This document shows positions 59,874-64,000 of a stretch of 64,000 nt of DNA, in pieces. Positions within the stretch are counted from its first letter, which is position 1, and every line of letters starts with the position of its first letter. The stretch covers positions 67,243 through 131,242 of the forward strand of contig DASVCW010000038.1 in NCBI GenBank assembly GCA_036381435.1. Reading direction: 5' to 3'. The stretch is from Fodinibius sp036381435 (GTDB taxonomy: Bacteria > Bacteroidota > Rhodothermia > Balneolales > Balneolaceae). The notes below the pieces were generated by a model. It was not told where the DNA came from. It ran no database searches and saw only the letters and a list, made by a program, of their open reading frames with translations. The translations under genes were made by a program, and so were the position numbers.

Positions 59874-62462
59874 ATGTCCGACAAACAAGCGAATTGGCTC
59901 GTATTAAAATTTGGGGGAACAAGCGTTTCAACCCTTAAAAATTGGCGAAATATTCAATCCATAATCAGGCAGCGTAAATCAGAAGGATTTTCCATCTGCG
60001 TGGTTCACTCTGCACTTAGCGGCATTTCTGATAAGCTGCAGCAAATTATTAATCAGGCTCCTGATGGAAGTGCGGATAAAATGGTAGAAGCTGTTAAAAG
60101 TCGCCATCGCAAATTAGGAAAAGAATTAAAGGTTCCGGTTGATGAACTGTTGAAAAAAGACTTTTCTGAACTTGAAAAGGTTGTTAAAGGAATTGAACTG
60201 ATCGGGGAGGCGGATTACAGAGTTCAGGCTCGTCTGCTGGCAATGGGTGAACTGATGGCAACAAAACTTGGCGCGGCTTACCTGAAGCAGGAATTTGAGC
60301 AGGCAGTATGGCTTGATGCACGCAAAATTATTAAAGCAGTCAAACAGAAAAATGCATCGGAAAAAGCGGATATTTTGTCTGCTGTCAGTTCCGATGATTT
60401 TAATCCCGGGGTACTAGAAACACTAAATAATGCCGGTGATTTGATAGTAACGCAAGGATTCATCGGCAGTGATTCGGCAAACAAAACAGTGCTGTTGGGA
60501 CGCGGAGGATCTGATGCATCGGCAGCTTATCTGGCCGCTAAAATTAAGGCGGCATGTCTTGAAATTTGGACAGACGTGCCCGGCATGTTTTCAGCTAATC
60601 CTTCCATGGTTTCTTCCGCGCGTTTACTTAATCGTCTGAGCTATGGTGAGGCACAAGAAATTGCCGCCAGTGGTGCAAAAGTTTTACATCCGCTTAGCAT
60701 AGCACCCGCCCGAAAGCATAAAATTCCCATTCATGTAAAGTGTGTTCTAAAACCGGAATTGCAAGGCACTGTTATCTCTGCTGATGCGCCGGATGACGAA
60801 GCTCTGATCAAAGCTATTGCTGTGCGCCATGATGTAATTTTAATAAGTATGGAATCGCTGGGCATGTGGCAGCAGATTGGTTTTTTAGCGGATGCATTTG
60901 AAGTTTTTAAGCGGTATGGGTTATCCATCGACCTGGTTTCGACCTCCGAGTCAAATGTCACTGCTTCATTAGATCCCGGACTAAATACCCATTTTGAGGA
61001 TGTCCGGAAGGAATTTGTTGATGAACTGGAAAACCATTGCAAAGTGGAAGTTATCGAATCGGTCTCGGCAGTGAGCCTTTTAGGAAGACGTATTCGAACC
61101 ATTCTTCACCAGTTAGGCTCCGCTTTTGAAGTATTCCAGGAACATCAGATTTATTTAGTGAGCCAGGCCGCTAACGATCTCAATTTTACTTTCGTAGTTG
61201 AAAGAAAGCAAGCCGACCGCTTGGTGCGCCAGCTTCATGAGCAGGTAATTTCTCAATCAGGAAATCAACAGTCATACGGACCTACCTGGCCTGAGCTGAT
61301 GGGTGAAAAGAAACCGGAAATGCCGGACGATCATGCATGGTGGAAAAATAAACGGGAAAAACTGCTTGATCTGGTTGAAGAATCAGGGTTCTGCTATGTG
61401 TATGATGAAAAAACGCTTCAGGAATACGGCAAGATGATTCAAGATCTGGAGGCGATAGATCAGGCCTTGTATGCCATCAAGGCTAATGCCAATGCGGATG
61501 TTTTAAGAACGTTCAAAAAGCTTGGTTTTGGGTTTGAATGTGTGTCTATAGGTGAAGTAGAAAAAGTACTGGAACTTTTCCCGAAAATAGATCGCAAAAA
61601 GATTTTGTTCACCCCAAATTTTGCTCCTAAACAGGAGTATGAAAAAGCACTGGATTTGAACATCAACCTGACCCTTGACAATATCTATCCGCTTAAAAAG
61701 TGGCCGAACGTTTTTAAAGGGCGGGAACTGTTTTTACGGATTGATCCGGGTCACGGACAAGGCCATCATAAACATGTAAAAACAGGCGGAGTTCATTCAA
61801 AGTTTGGAATTCCCCGGTTTGAAATCCCTGAAATTATCGAAATCGTAGATCAACTGGATATCAATGTGAAAGGTTTGCATGCCCATATCGGCAGCGGCAT
61901 TAAAGATTCATTATCCTGGAAAACAACGGCTATAATTTTGCAGGAGGTAGCCGAAGAATTAGGCGGCGTTGAAATACTTGATCTCGGCGGTGGATTTGGT
62001 ATTCGCGAAAACGAGACGCAGGCCCATCTTGATATGAAGCAAATCGATCAATCACTCAAAGAATTCAAAGAAGCCTATCCCGATTACCGGCTTTGGGTTG
62101 AACCGGGACGTTTTTTAGTAGCTGCAGCCGGAGTTCTCTTAACAAAAGTCACGCAGCTAAAAGGCAAGGGCACCGTTCGTTATGTCGGGGTTGATACCGG
62201 GATGAATTCTTTCATCCGTCCGGCCCTTTACGGTGCACACCATACTATCGTCAACCTTTCAAAAATGGACCAGCCCGCAAATCAAACGGTGAACATTGTG
62301 GGGCCTATTTGTGAATCGGGTGACAAGCTGGGTATTAATAGATTGTTACCCGACTCAGAAGAAGGGGATGTGATTCTCGTAGCAAACACCGGTGCTTACG
62401 GACAGGTTATGAGTACAAGTTATAATCTTCGTCCACCTGCAAAAGATATATTTTTGGATTAG
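59874..62462 (+). CDS. lysAC: Bifunctional aspartate kinase / diaminopimelate decarboxylase
   Basis: 862 aa fusion of the first and last enzymes of the lysine/DAP pathway. Residues 1-460: aspartate kinase, with LKFGGTSVSTLKNW at 8-21, the substrate loop LGRGGSDASAAYLAAKI, DVPGMFSANPSMV and EIAASGAKVLHPLSI, then two ACT-type regulatory halves (VSTSESNVTASLD, FTFVVERKQ). Residues about 490-862: fold-type III PLP decarboxylase, with Lys536 in YAIKANANADVL, GQGHHKHVKTGGVHSKFGI, GLHAHIGSGI, DLGGGFGI, WVEPGRFLVAAAG and GPICESGDKLG. Both active sites look intact, and no separate lysA or lysC is in the window. Known in Xanthomonas and some FCB bacteria. Feeds peptidoglycan with DAP and lysine. Confidence 0.95.
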   Translation: MSDKQANWLVLKFGGTSVSTLKNWRNIQSIIRQRKSEGFSICVVHSALSGISDKLQQIINQAPDGSADKMVEAVKSRHRKLGKELKVPVDELLKKDFSELEKVVKGIELIGEADYRVQARLLAMGELMATKLGAAYLKQEFEQAVWLDARKIIKAVKQKNASEKADILSAVSSDDFNPGVLETLNNAGDLIVTQGFIGSDSANKTVLLGRGGSDASAAYLAAKIKAACLEIWTDVPGMFSANPSMVSSARLLNRLSYGEAQEIAASGAKVLHPLSIAPARKHKIPIHVKCVLKPELQGTVISADAPDDEALIKAIAVRHDVILISMESLGMWQQIGFLADAFEVFKRYGLSIDLVSTSESNVTASLDPGLNTHFEDVRKEFVDELENHCKVEVIESVSAVSLLGRRIRTILHQLGSAFEVFQEHQIYLVSQAANDLNFTFVVERKQADRLVRQLHEQVISQSGNQQSYGPTWPELMGEKKPEMPDDHAWWKNKREKLLDLVEESGFCYVYDEKTLQEYGKMIQDLEAIDQALYAIKANANADVLRTFKKLGFGFECVSIGEVEKVLELFPKIDRKKILFTPNFAPKQEYEKALDLNINLTLDNIYPLKKWPNVFKGRELFLRIDPGHGQGHHKHVKTGGVHSKFGIPRFEIPEIIEIVDQLDINVKGLHAHIGSGIKDSLSWKTTAIILQEVAEELGGVEILDLGGGFGIRENETQAHLDMKQIDQSLKEFKEAYPDYRLWVEPGRFLVAAAGVLLTKVTQLKGKGTVRYVGVDTGMNSFIRPALYGAHHTIVNLSKMDQPANQTVNIVGPICESGDKLGINRLLPDSEEGDVILVANTGAYGQVMSTSYNLRPPAKDIFLD

Positions 62463-62595
62463 ATACCGGATGCTGGATACTTGGATTCCGGATGTTGGAT
62501 GCTGGTTTCCGGATGCCAATTTTTTAAAAAATTTTTGTAAGGATTACGGTTTTAAGGGGTCTTACTAATAGAACCTTATTGATAACCGTATATAT
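62463..62595. repeat. Repeat cluster 5' of the S23-type gene (family F, inverted with 3' cluster)
   Basis: GATACCGGATGCTGGATACTTGG, TTCCGGATGTTGGATGCTGGTTTCCGGATGCC fills 62463-62518. A hairpin with TTACGGTTTTAAGG / CCTTATTGATAACCGTA arms follows at 62545-62592, directly before the ATG at 62599. The cluster is in inverted orientation to the one after the gene. Confidence 0.7.
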
Positions 62596-62598
62596 ACT

Positions 62599-62976
62599 AT
62601 GAGCTATAAAAATTTAGAAATTTGGCAAATAGCAAGAGAACTAACTGGAGATATACATAAGATGACTTTGAAGAGCTTACCGAAATTTGAGATGTATGAA
62701 ACAGGTTCTCAAATCAGACGCTCTTCTAAGTCTATTCGCTCAACTATTGTTGAAGGATATGGAAGAAGAATGTATAAGAATGAATTTATCAGATTCATTA
62801 TATATGCACTTTCTTCTACTGATGAAACCGTAGATCATTTAGAAACCTTGTTTGAAACAGGTTCACTCACTGATAAAGAGCTATATGAAGATCTGCATAA
62901 ACGTTCAAACATCTTAGGGAAGATGATTAACAATTTCTTAAAGTCAGTTCAAAATAATCATAAAAGCATCAAATAA
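62599..62976 (+). CDS. Four-helix-bundle protein, 23S rRNA intervening-sequence (S23/Avd-like) type
   Basis: 125 aa, entirely helical. YKNLEIWQIARELTGDIHKMT at the start, MYETGSQIRRSSKSIRSTIVEGYGRRMYKNEFIRFIIYALSSTDETVDHLETLFETG in the middle, and the C-terminal KRSNILGKMINNFLKSVQ are the typical S23 pattern (LE.W..a..L....Y..T, Q.RRA..Si..NIAEG..R......F...I..Sl.E......L). Members are found in 23S rRNA insertions and, as Avd, as helper of diversity-generating retroelements; most free-standing copies have no known role. It is free-standing here, bracketed by inverted CCGGATGC-type repeats, and no reverse transcriptase is in the window. Confidence 0.85.
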   Translation: MSYKNLEIWQIARELTGDIHKMTLKSLPKFEMYETGSQIRRSSKSIRSTIVEGYGRRMYKNEFIRFIIYALSSTDETVDHLETLFETGSLTDKELYEDLHKRSNILGKMINNFLKSVQNNHKSIK

Positions 62977-62994
62977 AGTTCCATCACTCCGAAA

Positions 62995-63106
62995 CACCGG
63001 CATTCTGCTTTCCGGTATCTGGTATCCGGCATCTAGCATCCGGCATCCGGTATCAGACATCTGGAATCTGGAATCTGGAATCTGGAATCCGGCATCCTGA
63101 ATTTTT
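62995..63106. repeat. Repeat cluster 3' of the S23-type gene, with four tandem ATCTGGA heptamers
   Basis: ACCGGCATTCTGC, TTTCCGGTATCTGGTATCCGG, CATCTAGCATCCGGCATCCGGTATC, followed by ATCTGGA four times in tandem (63059-63086) and ATCCGGCATCCTG. The reverse complement of the middle part gives GATACCGGATGCCGGATGC, matching the start of the 5' cluster (GATACCGGATGCTGG), so the two flanks form long inverted repeats around the gene. A related fragment without gene is at 52079-52104. Confidence 0.75.
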
Positions 63107-63176
63107 CTTGTTTCCCAACAGAATAATCAAGATTTTACGCCGTTATATCTTGGTATTTAAAGTTCTTTGAAATTAT

Positions 63177-63543
63177 GGGGGTGTAGCGGATTCGACGGGA
63201 TGCGTAGAATCGCAAGCTGCATGCCGAGTTCGTGCAATGAATCTCGTAAAAAATCATTCTGCAATAATGTAATTGACAACAATTACTCATACAGCTTCGC
63301 TGCGTAAGCAGCTTTGCCGTTCCCTCAGCTTCTTGCTTGTCAGTGCTGTTGGAACGTCGACTATGACAAGATAACATAATGTCCGTCTTCTGTCGGATGA
63401 TTATGTGAGATTAAAACAGAATAGCCTGGAGTTGTTTGTTACCGAGCTTAGCTTCAGGCGAAATTTAATTCGGTAACTAAGCTTGTAGATGCTTGAACGA
63501 TATACTGTTTCGGACCGGGGTTCGATTCCCCGCACCTCCACCA
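63177..63543 (+). ncRNA. ssrA: tmRNA (one-piece)
   Basis: Rescues stalled ribosomes and tags the protein for degradation. The 5' GGGGGTG (63177-63183) pairs with CACCTCC (63533-63539), followed by A and CCA (63540-63543), and TTCGATTCC gives the T-loop. TAGCGGATTCGACG after the acceptor stem is the conserved tmRNA D-loop region. The likely tag frame is GTA 63269 to TAA 63307, encoding VIDNNYSYSFAA; the exact resume codon is inferred. 367 nt is a normal length. The terminator follows within 20 nt. Confidence 0.95.
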
Positions 63544-63556
63544 TTTAATTTAATTC

Positions 63557-63597
63557 AAAACCCGATCGAAAGTACTGCCGGGTTTTTGCTTTTTTTC
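63557..63597 (+). terminator. Probable tmRNA terminator
   Basis: AAAACCCG (63557-63564) and CGGGTTTT (63579-63586) enclose a 14-nt loop, then GC and a T7 run (63590-63596). Confidence 0.75.
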
Positions 63598-63667
63598 TCT
63601 ATATATCTTGTTTTAATGAAGGGCAGCAAAGGTTACAGAAAAACCTAAAATAAATATCAAAAAAGGG

Positions 63668-63699
63668 TTGACATGAATACCCTAGATGCCCTATATTTG
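63668..63699 (+). promoter_or_regulatory. Probable rRNA operon promoter
   Basis: TTGACA (63668-63673), an 18-nt spacer, TATATT (63692-63697), with the extension TATATTTG (63692-63699) that fits exactly the Bacteroidota -7 box TAnnTTTG; the TTG of the -33 box to TA distance is 21 nt. A start at about 63706 would leave a leader of about 220 nt before 16S. Confidence 0.7.
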
Positions 63700-63712
63700 G
63701 AATCCATTTTCG

Positions 63713-63758
63713 AAACGGGGTTGAGCCCAGCAGCAATTGGGTTCAACTCCGTTTTTTT
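63713..63758 (+). terminator. Terminator-like hairpin in the rRNA leader
   Basis: A 17-bp stem, 63713-63729 with 63738-63754, having only two G-T pairs, an 8-nt GCAGCAAT loop and a T7 tract (63752-63758). It starts about 7 nt after the predicted transcription start and lies before 16S. As drawn it is a strong intrinsic terminator, so it could be a leader attenuator, make a short RNA of about 50 nt, or stop read-through from upstream. Confidence 0.7.
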
Positions 63759-63793
63759 GGCTCTAATAAAAAGCCAATTGAAGCTGGAAAACT

Positions 63794-63805
63794 TGTTCTT
63801 TATCA
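63794..63805 (+). promoter_or_regulatory. boxA-like antitermination site
   Basis: TGTTCTTTATCA resembles boxA (TGCTCTTTAACA in E. coli), the NusB/S10 binding site of rRNA leaders. It lies after the leader hairpin and 120 nt before 16S, the usual place for protecting rRNA transcription from Rho. Confidence 0.5.
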
Positions 63806-63925
63806 TATTGGAACATACAGACGATCGCACGTCGAGCCCTTGTCACTCTGCGCATATTTATGTGTGGGGTAGATAAGACACAAAGACATCGAGCCTGGGA
63901 CTCAAAGTTATTTATTGGTGTATAT

Positions 63926-64000
63926 ACAATGGAGAGTTTGATCCTGGCTCAGGACGAACGCTGGCGGCGGGCTTAACACATGCAAGTCGCGGGAGAACCT
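63926..64000 (+). rRNA. rrs: 16S rRNA, 5' end (runs off window)
   Basis: AGAGTTTGATCCTGGCTCAG (63933-63952) corresponds to E. coli positions 8-27, so position 1 is about 63926. GACGAACGCTGGCGGCGGGC and TTAACACATGCAAGTCG follow. Only the first 75 nt are in the window; too short for a firm taxonomic call. Confidence 0.96.

Noticed and set aside
62599..62976. Diversity-generating retroelement (Avd next to a reverse transcriptase)
   Set aside because: The four-helix-bundle gene resembles Avd, but no reverse transcriptase, template repeat or variable repeat with A-specific changes is found within the window.
63059..63086. CRISPR-like repeat array
   Set aside because: Four 7-nt tandem units without spacers are a microsatellite inside a larger repeat cluster; there are no cas genes in the window.
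63135..63377. 80-codon minus-strand frame and the 67-codon plus frame at 63673-63876
   Set aside because: The first lies across tmRNA and the second across the rRNA promoter, hairpin and leader; both are RNA-gene regions.

Overview
The window looks like a chromosomal segment of an FCB-group bacterium, most likely Balneolota (Balneola/Gracilimonas-like) or a close Bacteroidota relative. The basis is: two SusC/SusD pairs, three further TonB-receptor/DUF4249 lipoprotein genes, the Bacteroidota-type GlmU substitute, a fused aspartate kinase/diaminopimelate decarboxylase, many lipoproteins, and promoter candidates of the TTG-N19-21-TAnnTTTG type. The assignment is inferred from gene content; I could not run a 16S or marker search.

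Layout. 1-4700: amino-sugar genes (alternative GlmU, partial, divergent from glmS), a 24-aa membrane peptide, an orphan HPt protein, a holin-like membrane protein and a PmtA-like methyltransferase. 4.9-17.9 kb: housekeeping and secreted proteins (zinc metalloprotease lipoprotein, class V aminotransferase, BNR-propeller protein, WbqC-family protein, gltX, NRDE protein, YihY/BrkB membrane protein). 18.3-34.5 kb: outer-membrane uptake region with two SusC/SusD modules, their accessory lipoproteins, a decayed IS4-type transposase, a TonB receptor followed by two tandem DUF4249-like lipoproteins, and a free-standing TonB plug-domain lipoprotein. 34.9-53.8 kb: metabolism and envelope (pyk, TPR lipoprotein with a TonB-C-like tail, pyrD, folC, rho, MBL hydrolase, sppA, alr, FKBP, tatC/tatA, glyA, rpiB, two Tat-like ferritin-fold proteins). 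54-59.2 kb: ion channel, DUF4159 protein, a DUF4249 lipoprotein with an apparent frameshift in a T7 tract, and its TonB receptor. 59.9-64 kb: lysAC fusion, a four-helix-bundle (S23-type) gene between inverted repeat clusters, tmRNA, the rRNA promoter and leader, and the first 75 nt of 16S rRNA.

How parts work together. The TonB receptors with SusD or DUF4249 lipoproteins are surface uptake machines; Tat genes lie close to two proteins with RK-type Tat-like signals; alr, lysAC, glmS and alternative GlmU all feed peptidoglycan precursor synthesis. The intergenic DNA is notable: several families of imperfect palindromic repeats occupy most gaps over 150 bp, usually at 3' ends of genes.

Strongest leads: the T7-tract frameshift in the DUF4249 lipoprotein; the lone plug-domain lipoprotein; the TPR/TonB-C fusion; the terminator-like hairpin between the rRNA promoter and 16S; the S23 gene bracketed by inverted repeats; and the near-identical 5' modules of the two susC genes.
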